Assembly (NCBI GenBank): GCA_030737835.1
Contig: CM060848.1
Coordinates: 20,065,309-20,129,308, forward strand
Length of the DNA stretch: 64,000 bases
DNA from: Acorus gramineus
Taxonomy: Eukaryota; Streptophyta; Magnoliopsida; Acorales; Acoraceae
Direction of reading: 5' to 3'
Translations under genes and position numbers: made by a program
Part shown: piece after piece, positions 48,141 to 59,660 of the stretch
Layout of the letters: each line of letters starts with the position of its first letter
Numbering within the stretch: position 1 is the stretch's first letter
The notes under the pieces: generated by a model
Database searches by the model: none
Told to the model about the DNA's origin: nothing
What the model saw: the letters and a program-made list of their open reading frames with translations, nothing else

Positions 48141-51100
48141 GAATTCATAGTCACAAAGTACTAATGTTCGGAAAAGTTCGGTTATTGGATATGCCTGATT
48201 TACTTGTTGGGCTTAACATACTTCTGTTCGTCGAACCGTGCCTTTAGTAATTTCAGCGTATGGGTATTCATTTATTTTGAGTGATGAAGTGATCTATCAC
48301 ATTCTTCTTCGTAATTTAAAATCCCCCCCCTTTAGTCCCAAAATAAAAAGTTTGGTGCTTATTTCTCATACTAATGATCAGAATATATTTGTATTTTATT
48401 GTATGTATCCTATATGAGTTACAAATGTACACGTACGATAATACTTGGAACCTCTATTGAAAGTTTGATGAACTTTGAGAATGTGGTTGTGAACTTGTGA
48501 TTGTTATTGTGATTTGAATTGTTATGGGCAGCTTATTGTGTCGTGGCGAAGGATACGGTGGGGAAGCAGGTGCCGGTCGCGTTCCTTGAACGGGTCAAGG
48601 AGGATTTCGTTAGGAGATACGGTGGTGGGAAGGCCGACACGGCAGTTGCGAAGAGCCTTAACAAGGAATTTGGGTATGTTTTGTTTGGGGTGGGGGTTGT
48701 ATATATTGTTGGGTTCTTGAAATATTGTTGTTTTGTTTGGGGTGGGGGTTGTATATATTGTTGGGTTCTTGAAATATTGTTGTTTTTTTTTTTGGCAGGC
48801 CGGTGATGAAGGAGCACATGAAATATGTGATTGAGAATGCAGAGGAGATTGGGAAGCTTGCAAAGGTGAAGGCACAGGTTTCAGAGGTCAAGAGCATCAT
48901 GATTGATAATATCGAGAAGGTATATATTTATTCTGGAACTTTATTCTTTGGGTGTTGTTACACCCAGATCCATTTCTAGCTCCGATTCCAGCCCTATATG
49001 CGTCGATAGAAATCTATCGACACATATGCTCAAGTTAACAAAACATATGATTCGAAATAATTTTTTTACATTTTTTATAAATGCATTCATGCAATTCATT
49101 TGAGTATATGCTTCATTTTTTTATGAAAGCATTTACCTCATTAGATGATGTATACTATTTTTAAAAAATTCAAAACACATGTAGAGTGGAAATAGGGCTG
49201 GAAATGGGGTTGGATGTAACATTATTCTTATTCTTTACCTAGATTGCTTGTCTTGTCATATTATTTGAATTGTTGAAGTTGGATGAAGATGGTATTTCAT
49301 TTGTTGATGATCAGAAATTTGAAAATTAAATGGGGATGGTTGTTGATTGCATGGTATGTTGGATTTTTCAATTCTCTTGTAGATTCACTGTCATGACAGA
49401 TTTCCCTTGTTCAAGTACATGGGATGTTATTGACTAGTACGAGTTTCCCATCGCCTTCATTCATGGGATTTGTTGGTATTCCATACTTTGTGAATTAGTT
49501 GGTCTTTGTTTTCTGTATGTAGATTTATTTTTTTGAAGATCTCGCTTTCATCAGGGGCCTAGTTGAGATTTTTTGGCTCTCATATGCACACTCCTTGTTT
49601 GCTCTAGCACTAGTACCTAAGCACCTATTGAATGCAGGATTTTCTAGTGTGATGACAGGATGAGAACTTAATAAACAGCGGGTTTTTTTTCTTTGGAAGA
49701 TGGGTGGGGATACTACCATAATTCATAGATAAACTGCATGGGTACAATACCTATAACAATATTAATAAAAAAAAGCACAATTGAAAGAAAAAAGAGGCGT
49801 TCTATAGATGAGAAATCTAGCATTTTGTCCCCATCAGCTACACCAGTGGTTTAGATTAAAACAGAAAAAAAAAAAGAAAAAAAAACACCAGCTCACCACA
49901 GACTGCCTCCAAAACCAGTAGCCTTGGTATCATTCCGTTATTGCCAGTCTACCCTGACTCAGTTCCACTCGCTGTGCTCTGATGCAGTTTTTTGTCCAAT
50001 CCTTGATGATATATATAGTGCTCTTCCAAGCGTTTTCAAAATGAGGGGCGGCACTCTTCAAGATCACCTCATTTCTTGTGAGCCAAATGGTCCAACAACC
50101 TGTGGGAACCAATAGTTGGTCACCTTGGCTTTGATGCTTTTTTCACCTCATTTTTGTTTTTCAAGTCCATTCATGCACTAATATTGGTCACCAATATTGG
50201 ACATCAGATTTATATTCACAAATCATGGTTGAAGTTAGCTCTCTAGGTATTTTGTAGGTTTATATCTATGAGGTACTTATTGTAGTTGCGACTCCTGTTT
50301 AGTAAAGTTTCCATAGCCACGTCATAATCTTACACGATTTATTGCATAAGTTGCATTAAAAACAAATCAGTCCTTCGAAATGTTGAATAGTGTATTGCTG
50401 TGGCCCATGTCCCCAGGGGTTGAGTTTTTCCTTTTCATGCCAAATTTGCTTCCCTATTCAGTTGGTATTTATGAATTGGAAGATACTAGGATCATTATTA
50501 ACAATTACCCATGAGGTTAGCTCGTCACTGTGCCACCATTCAATGTACATCGAGACATCATCGTGTTTACCCTGAATTGTCCATGGACACTTGGTGAAGA
50601 TGAATAACACAACATAGCTTGACAACCTTCAGGATCTCGTCCAATTCACATATGTCTGACCTTGTTACTATTTTGTCTTGTTTTAGCATCTTTTGTGGTC
50701 AAATCATTAACTACACATTTTATTCACGTACAAAAAAAGCTGATATCACAAACGATCACCAGGAAAGGGCATGAGAGATTCTTCTAAAAGACAATTTTCT
50801 GTCAGTTACCTTGGAGATGAGAAAGAATACAGTATAAAACAATGGATTTGCAACTAAAATTTAAAAAACTGAGATGTACCATTGAGAAGCATCCATGTGT
50901 CATAAACTACAAATATCAATTGGGAGGCCATTGTCAATGGTGATTAATGTATGACAGTAAAAAAGACAATGTCCTTTGAGTTGTTAATTATTAATCTGTC
51001 AATGGGCGTTATTTAGCTTCAAAATAGACTCAAGGCTTCTTGCCAATGAAATATGCTATTTACCTCAAGAAATGAGCCCTGTTGTACCAATTAGAATGTA

Positions 51101-54100
51101 GAATGGTGGACTCAGATTTTGAGGTTAAACTGCGATTTAATGCATATACAAAGGAAGGAAGGGGAAAAGAAACATATCACTAGTTGGGTTTCTTGGTGAA
51201 TTCCTTATATGCCTCGCTTGATAAAGATCCATCCAGAAATATCCACCTTGCAGTCAGGCACCAAGTTTCCGCTAAAGATGAAGGGGGTTTATATGGTTGC
51301 TTCTCTCAACAAGTGACTCTAAAATTAAAAAGGAGTGATTAATTTTATGATGGAAACGTGCTTTGTGGTTAATGTGTTGAGAAGGAAGAGTTATCACTAT
51401 CACTTGTTCTTCAAGTGTGCTTTTAGAAGAGAAGTTTATGAGAGAATTGGACTGGCATGGGGAATGAGGTGCACCTTTGTAAGTTTCCAGTACTAATGAA
51501 TGATTTCGGAGGAGGAGGAGGAGAGAGGAAGCAGGAAAGCTAAATTATTTTATTCATTCCTTGTGTGCAGCTTGTTGGGCTTTCGAGGAATGAGGACGGC
51601 TGATCTGTGTGGAGTAATACATAGTATAGTATTGTTTCTCTGCTAAGGGACTTGAGATAGTATATTTTGGGTGCGAAATCAGTTTACATTGACTGAGGGA
51701 AGGGTTGGGTTCTCAAATAGGGATTGGTGAGGATTGTTTGTTGAGGATAGTAGGAGGTGCTTTTTTTTCTTTCTTTCAAGATTCCTTATTTCCATTTTTT
51801 TATTTCTTATTTTTCTGGGTGGATATGGGGGTCCTTTCCCTTTGTTTTTTTGATTTATACCTACTCCATTATTTAATATAAATCAGGTGGTGCTCTCTCA
51901 CCTTTCCGTCAAATAGCAACATCAACAAATCATTAGTTCTTTCCATTGAAGGTGACTGTGCTTCTTTACTGTCTGATAGCTCTTTGATTCAAACATACAT
52001 AACCTTTTTTGGATGTAACTGACCTTTAGAAGATATTCTTTTTCTCCAAGTCTAAATATTGATTTTTATATTTTATTCATCATATAGGTGTATAAGATTT
52101 CTTGTCTAGCAGCAGAGCAATGATGTTGTAAAAATGAACCATCAATCTGCTTCTACAAAATCAATGTTTATCTTTTTCTATATCTGAAGTGCAATGTTTC
52201 TTCATTGAAAAGTTTTTTTTGAAACAAGAATGCAATTCTACAGTTACTAGTGCTTTCTATCTGAAGTGTGCTATGGCTATGCTATAAAGCTGCTCAAAGA
52301 AAAGATCCACATAGAAAGGATGATCAGATTGTTTGTCTTTTGGAACTGCTTCAATGGTCGATTTTTGTGGCACTAAAGAGAGAGCCTGCTTCCCTACTGT
52401 AAACTATAAATCACATCGTCCTATTACATTAATGAATTTGACCTAGAGCATAACCTTTCGGGTTTAAGTGACATCTTACCTCATGAATGCAACAAGACTC
52501 CCAGTCCCCCTGTCAAAATTTGAATTTCCATCGGGTTATTTGACGGTCACTTGCATAAGAAGTGACTTTCACCAGTTACACAGTGGGAAGAGATGAAGCT
52601 AGACAAAGTTTTAGCTATTTTTCCCCATTAGGAAAGAATGAAAAATATATGATAAATCTTTCAGAAAAAAAGATACACTGCATTTAATAGAACATGTGCA
52701 AGTGGTCTGATTTGGTTTCAAGTTGTCTGATGGAATAGGGTGTTGTAAAGCAGATTTCACAAAATGGTCGATTTTGCTGTAACTATTCTCATAGTATCCA
52801 ACTGACTAGGGCCATGAGTATTTACTCCTTAATACAATTTCAATGTAAAGTGCTTAGTTTTCCAGTGTCAAGTTAAATCATATGCGGAGTAATGGATACA
52901 AATTAAACATTTTGTATTTATATATGATGTTGCATGCACATACTCAATCAAAGTGTATAAGTAGTAGCTATTTTTATGACATTATTTATCCTAACCAAAA
53001 TATGTAGCTTGCCAAGAATTCAATATGCGTATCTTCAGCTAGCTTGAACTTCATTGTGCTAAAATATAATCTTTTATCTTCATGTATGATTTGTTCACTT
53101 AAGCAGAAAAAAGAAGCCATGGCGAGAACTCTCTAGATATGGAATCATTGGAGATGCATTTTCAATTCTAACAAATTCTCAACCATATCTTCTTTTAGCT
53201 ATGGGGACTCATGGTTCTTTCTTTCTTTCTTTTAATTTTTATATTCCCCCTTTTCCTTTCATATAGTCCTGTTTTGGTGGGTCATAAATGTCTGGAAATG
53301 GAAAAAATGGAAAAAGCCTTAATGTACTGCATGGGATAGTACCTGGTTTGTCTTTGTGGATATTTGTTCCCCAGGGTGGCAACAGACAATTATACAAGAC
53401 ATGCAACTAGGTGATTGATGATCAAGACATCCATAAGAAAATGAACAGATTGGGGTTCCAATTTATTGAGCTGTGATCAATTTTTAATTTATCCCCTGTT
53501 TTATGCATATCTGGCTGAATGATGTGGAATTGATGGTTGGATACTGTCAGCTATACTGCAGCTGGTACAATGTGAAAATTAATAGTCGAGATTAGCGAGG
53601 CCTTTCTGTGCACCGGAGCCACTCCCCACATTCTGTGTTTGTTAACCATATTGCAGCAGGGGCTTGTTTCCATTATATCATACTTATAGACATTCTCGAG
53701 GATCCACATTAGATACTTTGTATCATTATTAGACAAATATAATGGTCATCTTATACTTTATACATTCATGTTCATACACTTATTTGAAGTTGTATCAATC
53801 ATCTATAAGCTAGCATTGGAAATCTCATCATAGTAAATGACCTTCCACTACCTTTTAGGCTGTTGATAGAGGGGAAAAGCTCACTGATATCACAGACAAG
53901 ACGAGAGATCTGCATGCTCAGGTGAACGATCTTACCTCTTATAATCTCCAACAGCCTAAATTTTAAACCATCTTGATTGTATAGTGATTTTCTTGTATAC
54001 ATTAATGTCGCAGGCACAGGATTTTAAAAAACAAGGAACGCGCGTTAGGCGAAAGATGTGGTTTCATAACATGAAAATCAAGCTGGTTGTTCTTGGCATT

Positions 54101-54163
54101 CTCTTGCTTCTGGTCCTTATAGTTTGGGTCTCTGTTTGCCAAGGATTCAACTGCACTAAGTAG
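47865..54163 (+). CDS. VAMP72-family R-SNARE (VAMP724-like)
   Basis: Exons 47865-48078, 48532-48673, 48799-48919, 53859-53921 and 54014-54163 give 229 residues and TAG. An N-terminal longin domain begins [20 protein letters not shown] after an extra 12-residue leader and includes [20 protein letters not shown] and AYCVVAKD. The SNARE helix runs from [17 protein letters not shown] across the exon 3/4 junction to about 196, with the zero-layer arginine at Arg163 (AVDRGEKL). The basic [10 protein letters not shown] precedes one C-terminal transmembrane segment (about 203-222) and a short tail ending NCTK. Such proteins sit on secretory and endosomal vesicles and pair with plasma-membrane or endosomal Q-SNAREs. 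GPVMKEHM rather than the VAMP721/722 version points to VAMP724. Intron 3 is 4.9 kb and carries a MITE and a LINE remnant. Confidence 0.93.
48679..48782. repeat. 52-bp tandem duplication in VAMP intron 2
   Basis: Two adjacent, essentially identical 52-bp units beginning TTTTGTTTGGGGTGGGGGTT (48679 and 48731). They fill most of a 125-bp intron, directly after the GT donor and before the polypyrimidine tract, so the intron has nearly doubled in length. Confidence 0.85.
48956..49221. mobile_element. MITE, copy 3 of the three-copy family (VAMP intron 3)
   Basis: The best-preserved copy. The left end is TGTTACACCCAGATCCATTT and the reverse-complemented right end TGTTACATCCAACCCCATTT. Both continue into CYAGC and CCAGCCCT. 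The interior shares TCGATAGAAA, CATATGCTCAAGTTAAC, TTTGAGTATATGCTTCATTT and CATTAGATGATGTATACTAT with the other two copies. It lies 36 bp inside intron 3, close to the donor site. Confidence 0.8.
49930..50115 (-). mobile_element. LINE C-terminal remnant, minus strand
   Basis: The minus strand reads [20 protein letters not shown] and continues [15 protein letters not shown], the W.IWxxRN..F segment near the C terminus of plant LINE ORF2. No intact domain, poly-A tail or target-site duplication was found. It lies in intron 3 of the VAMP gene. Confidence 0.5.
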
Positions 54164-54567
54164 TTCATCTAAAGATAAGAAACACGAAATTGATACATGA
54201 CAGAATATATATACACCAAACTCCAGATGAGTAGTGCAGCTCCACAAGTGGAGTTGTTTCTTTCCAGCAGTTGCTGTTTGTAAGTTGTTAAATATTGCAA
54301 CATTGGGAAGTTGACAGTGGAGGCAATCCTTGATGTTCAAATTTTCTGTTCTATTGTTGAGAAACTGATCATGGTATAAGAGTCTCTCCTTTGTGGTTGG
54401 TTTTTTCTTTTTTTCCTTAGATGGGCTGGTTCTTATTTGGCTGTGGTTATTTGATTGCTGAGTTTTATGAAATTGGGGTGTTCGAAAAATTCAATGGAAA
54501 ATATCCCAGCTGAAGAGGTTGATATTAATTAATTGTGGATCGTATGCCATGTGTTGTTTGGTTACTC

Positions 54568-55355
54568 TTAGAGCCTGTTTGAATGGGCGTTTCACCTGCG
54601 ATTGTGGCGTGGACGCATGCAAGCGTGCAAACCCCCTTCCAAACACAGTTTCGCGTCCCCAACACCAACGACCCCATCCCATGTTCATAGTGTAAAAAAA
54701 AAACGCAATGTTCTCTTTCTCACAACGCAAGTGTCTGGGTGACTGGTCTTTTTGAGTGTTTTACGATTTCACTTTTATAGGTCTGGGTTGGGCATATATA
54801 GAGGTGTAAAACGGGTCGTGTCAGCACTGTACAGCTCGATATGTTAAGGCATGTGTGCAGTATCGGGCTAGTCTTGTATCACGTGAGTCGTTTTTGACAC
54901 AATATGTTAATGAGCATGGCACGACACGATGAAACATATAATATGTTGAATAAATGTCTCATCTCATTGTTTTATCAAGTCTATACAATGTTTGTTTTTG
55001 TGTGTATGTATGTATATGTAATACATTTATATAAAATTTGTGTATATAATGTTATGAAAAGTAAAGTTGAAAATAAAATAAATAATTTTTTTTTTTAAAA
55101 AAAAAACATCATGGGTTGGACCGGCGTGCTAGGCCAGGCACAGTACACTACGGCTCGTTTTACACCTCTAGACATATATAAATGAGGGGTATGATGGTCA
55201 TATACCTTTTAGGAATCCGAAACATGAGAAATGGTGCCAAACAAGGGAGACGAGGTATTAAAAAGCTTTCTTAACACACATACATTTGATTAATACATTA
55301 ATCGTAGTGTATTACAAATATTGCGTTTGCCAACACACTCCTAAACGGATCCTTA
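54568..55355. mobile_element. Possible outer MITE carrying a second element
   Basis: The left border CTTAGAGCCTGTTTGAATGG resembles the reverse-complemented right border CTAAGGATCCGTTTAGGAGT. CTTA(G) lies at both edges as a possible short target-site duplication. A separate inverted-repeat element (54799-55170) occupies the middle. Confidence 0.4.
54799..55170. mobile_element. Inner MITE with TAGAGGTGTAAAACG ends
   Basis: The left end is TAGAGGTGTAAAACGGGTCG and the reverse-complemented right end TAGAGGTGTAAAACGAGCCG: 18 of 20 bases match. No coding capacity in 372 bp. GTGTAAAACGRGYCG ends of this kind mark a widespread plant repeat. Confidence 0.7.
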
Positions 55356-55491
55356 GAAATGTCCAAAACGTTAATTGCATTTAATGCAATATAAAGAATT
55401 GACAGATAATAATAAGAAGTGATAGTTAATAATATATCTTCCCAAGTCACTTCAATTAAAATATAATTTAGAACTAGTAGGAGTGGTAAAC

Positions 55492-55952
55492 GAGCTGAGC
55501 TGTTTGGGCTCGACTTTGTTGGAGCTCACTCAGGTTCATTTGATTAGACAAATGAACCGAGCTTGAACAATTTTTTAAAATTCAGGTATAAACGAGCCAA
55601 GCCAAGCTCAAGTCGAACTATAAGCCCATACGAGCTCGTTTACCAAATAGTGAGAAATGTTGTCTATTTTCGAATATGATTGTTTAGTGATTATTTTTTA
55701 ATATAATTGTATATTTTTGGTATGTTATCCGTTTAATGCATGTTTTAATTGGTAAACGAGCACGAGCTTGAGCTTGCACTGGAGCTCGTTTTAGAAATGA
55801 GTCGAACTGAGCTTCAGCTGAGTTTTCACGAGCCAAACAAACACAAAATTAAGCTCGATTTCAAGTTGAGCAGAGCTCGAGCTGAGCCTAAATACAAACG
55901 AGTCGAGCTTGAACATGTTAAAGCTAGGCTCACTCGACTCGTTTATCACACT
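55492..55952. mobile_element. MITE with AGTGGTAAACGAGC-type ends
   Basis: The left end AGTGGTAAACGAGCTGAGCT matches the reverse-complemented right end AGTGTGATAAACGAGTCGAG. The interior is rich in GAGCTCG/CGAGCT words on both sides, typical of a common plant repeat. The frame 55749-55955 inside it is a by-product of these words. Confidence 0.6.
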
Positions 55953-57009
55953 TAGGCTAGCTTGGTAAGTGAATAAGATTTTGAAGATAAATTGTTCTAA
56001 TTTTAAGAGTTAAAAGTTCATCAATTTTGTTCATATTTACATTTATCAAAATTGAGATAAAAAGTGGAGATAAATGCTATTACAGCATTTATGTGAAATA
56101 AAATATCTTCTTTTTTATTTCAAAATCAAGGTAACTGTATACAGTTTATTTCAATTATTTTTTATACCAAATCTAGATAAACTATTATTTCACTCATTTA
56201 TCTTCATAATTATCCCTTATTTTAAGACTTCTCTCGGGTGAAAACAGTCCTTGAGAACTAGTTGTATCAAACTATAAATTTATTAACCTTTTAAAGGAAC
56301 GAACGGTACTTCAATGCATGAGCTGCAGCTTTTTGCAGAGCACAGTTTTTATTGTTTTTCTTGGGAAACTGTAAAACAGCATGAGCGCTTTGTTTTTTTT
56401 GTTTGTTTTTTTTTATGTTGGATCATTTGGTGATTTAGATGGAAGTTTACTGAAAGAAATGACAACTCACATATGTGTTGAAACTTGAAACGGGCAGAAA
56501 AGACATCTAACAAGCACTTTTGAACGCAATTTCTGGTGTCTCCAGTTAAATGTTTGAGCAGTGGGCACTCATACATTTATCCATTTTATAAATCCAATTC
56601 TACTTGTGATATCAAAAACACAATACATAGAACACAATTTTTATTGGGTGTTTTTTGAGGAAATTGTAATATATATAAAATTATAAATATAGCATCATTC
56701 TAATAACACTGCAGGGATTTGTCATGGATGCAACTTAGGGGGTGTTTGGATAGATGAATAAGGAAGGAATAAGTGAGAATAGATGAGAATAAATAAAAAA
56801 AAATTGTTTGTTTGGAGAGAATATGTGGGTATAGTTACGCAGAATTAGATAATAATAAATTGTTATTTGTATTCTAGGCCCCCTTTTGGAATTGATGGGA
56901 ACAGAAGAGAATATACCTTATTAATGTGACTATATGCTCCGGTGATTTTTTACTGACGCATATGAGATTGAAAATGAGGTTGCAAAAAAAAATGTGTATA
57001 ACAACAACA

Positions 57010-57180
57010 AAGTTGGCAACGGCCCAGGCTGGGTCGAAAATGCTGGTTCCAAGCCTGGGCCATGGCAAAAAAACAGACCCGGGCCCTACCTACATGTCTA
57101 GGCTGCCCGACTTGCCGGGCCCGGGCCTTGGTCCACGGCCTGCAGGCCCGATAAAAAAAGGGCTGGGTGCTATCTCACAC
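57010..57180. repeat. GC-rich palindromic repeat
   Basis: A GC-rich island of 170 bp in AT-rich DNA, containing GCCCAGGCTGGG, AGCCTGGGCCATGGC, GACCCGGGCCC, GCCGGGCCCGGGCC and GGCCTGCAGGCC. The many short palindromes suggest a non-autonomous element; ends are not defined. Confidence 0.45.
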
Positions 57181-58686
57181 ACTGCCAGTTACAAATATGA
57201 TGGATGCCTCTATTGATAACGTTTGAGTATGCTCTTACTATAGGCATAATTAAATGTTAGCATAATTAAATTTAAAACCCACTTTGAAAATCAGAAGTAG
57301 CACACAAGTTGATAATGTTATTTTCCATAAAAAAAAAAAGTTGATAATGTTATTAATTAATTGTAAAAGTAATCACTAGTATTAAAATAAAATATATGAA
57401 ATGAGTGATACAATGGTTAAAAAATCATTATAAAATTTAAGGGAGGGGGGCTTAAACCCCATTACTGATATTGTGGGTGTGCCCCAGTAATTAAGCATAA
57501 TATTACCATGCGCATACTACCCTGCAAATAATTATCTAGTGCTACTCTTCACTATAACAACTCTAACTTTTTCATGATTATCATCATGATCTCAATGTTG
57601 AGGGACATGAAGTTCATTGTTTGCTACTTCTTGGGGTGGGGCTAGACACTCTTATGAGACGTGCACCTTGAGCGAGGTACATTTGCAAAATCGTCTATGT
57701 TACAAAGCTCTTAAACCAAATCATGGATCAGTTGATCTAGATCAAAACAATTGATTTTTTGGTCCTATCGTCTCATTGGCTCAGTAAATTTCTCTACTCA
57801 GTAGATTATGTCATCAAAAATGTCAAATTCATCACTCATAACTTGCCTTATGGGTGGAGTAATGATATTTAATAATCCGATTCTTGCTTAAACAATTTTA
57901 ATGATTAAAACATTTTCTCCCCTAAATTTATTTTACTTATTGTGATTTTATCTAGTTTGTGTTGATTAAAATTTAGATGAATAAAAGATTGGAAACTCTA
58001 TGAGATACACTCATTTTTAATTATATATTTCTTTTGTACTGATTTATATTTTAGTTTGATAACACATTTTGCATTGGAAGTTCATTTCAAATGATGACAC
58101 ATGCGTATTTTAAACGTCATAATATTATGATATATAATAAATCTATTTATTTAATATCAGCCTAAATATTGATACTCGCTATGATAATAAGTTTTTACTT
58201 AATATGTATTTTTCTTATATTATTTTATTTTATTTTTCAAATATTTATAACTTCTAAAAATGTTTTCATGTTGATCGACTGATTTAGTGACCAACACATA
58301 CTGGTGACCTGTAAGTAACTGAGTTTTTTGAGTTAGAAACATCATGTAGTTGCCCTCATAGCTTGTATGTACACATGTGATATTGCATCAAATTACTAAT
58401 GTAACACATTGTAATTGATCCATGCATTATACTGCTTTGGGCATGTTTTGTTTTAGTTTGAATAAAACTAAAGTACACGTCTACCGTTTCATAAAAAAAA
58501 CACACATTGTAATTGGTCCATTTATTATTATATTTGTACGTGATAAATGTAATGATGTTCATCACATTGGCCATCCCGGCCCCTTCCCCTCAAAGGGCAC
58601 AATGAACTAACGAATTTCAATCTACTGTGTAAATCTACAGTTTGTGAGGATGAACTCTTTTCCCATAGTAAATTGTAAGGTGATGA

Positions 58687-59094
58687 AAATCAGATCAGCT
58701 CATTCCCTGGTTCTCGGAAGAGCATGACTTGACAATATTGAAGCTGTCCCCTCCACTCGCCATCAGTGCCTTCGATTTCCATACAAGGGGATGGTCGTTT
58801 CCGTCTGGAGAGAAGCACGCCTCAAGGGTCCTGGAAAAGAAATTGGACCATGTGTGGATTGAGCACCAAGAGGTGTCTCCATACCAGCTTCAGGATAATC
58901 CCCCACCTGAAATTGTGTCAGGTGGCTCCATTCGTCTAGTCTCCGAAGGTTCTATTTTCTTTGCAGATTCACCATTGATTCGAGGCCCTATTCAGCCGAT
59001 GCTCATCACATCCACCTTCTCCATGATCTACCATTTATATTGGGATTTGGTGGAGGACTGGATGCTTCTTAATCCTAAATCAAGGAATAAGTAG
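58687..59094 (+). CDS. Unrecognised open frame, about 120-135 residues
   Basis: An open frame from 58687 to the TAG at 59092 with no ATG near its start; a TTG at 58729 is the first alternative. It reads LIPWFSEEHDLTILKLSPPL early, then GWSFPSGEKH, LDHVWIEHQEVSPYQL and EIVSGGSIRLVSEGSIFFAD. The composition is protein-like rather than random, yet I recognise no family. The frame opens shortly after a possible acceptor (ATCAG), so it could be a last exon or a fragment of a mobile element. Confidence 0.35.
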   Translation, partial: KSDQLIPWFSEEHDLTILKLSPPLAISAFDFHTRGWSFPSGEKHASRVLEKKLDHVWIEHQEVSPYQLQDNPPPEIVSGGSIRLVSEGSIFFADSPLIRGPIQPMLITSTFSMIYHLYWDLVEDWMLLNPKSRNK

Positions 59095-59660
59095 CTTAGA
59101 GATGAGCTCATTCTTAAGAACAAGAATGTCTATTATATCTCCATTGTGAGTTCCTATCTATTAATCTCTTTCTTTTTTTTAATTTATAGTTAAAATTTAA
59201 TGAATTGATTGTGATAGAATCTGTGTAATTGTTTGGTTACTAGGCTATCAATTTGGAGGTTCACATGGATTCACACATTATTGAACTTGAAGAAAATAAG
59301 TGATTTCAACCATCACTTATTTCAATCAATGATGGTCTCAATCGAGATTATTCATCGTGGTATTTAAAATTTCTACAAGTATATAGATATATTTAAATAC
59401 AATTACTCTTCTATGAATTTGTTGACATTTTGCAAATTTTGATAAAATTGTGTCCATTAATCGAACAGATTGAAAAAAGGGCACTTTGAATAACGTGGAT
59501 AAATTTTGAGCAGAAGACGGTGCCCTATCCATTCTACGAGATGAAATCAAAGCAATGACTTCATTTGAAGGGATCATGACCATATTGTGTAATTAATTTT
59601 TTTAAATCAAATTGAATCTGTGAAAACTCACACCATGCTTACTAAAAAAATTTTTTATGG

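Larger units (their letters stand above)
54164..58686. other. Repeat-rich intergenic DNA after VAMP
   Basis: Starts with VAMP 3' UTR, then nested and single MITE-like elements (54568-55355, 55492-55952) and a GC-rich repeat (57010-57180). The rest is AT-rich with no recognised gene. Confidence 0.45.

Noticed and set aside
55749-55955. 68-codon frame rich in Glu/Leu
   Set aside because: It is made of the GAGCTCG-type words of the surrounding MITE.
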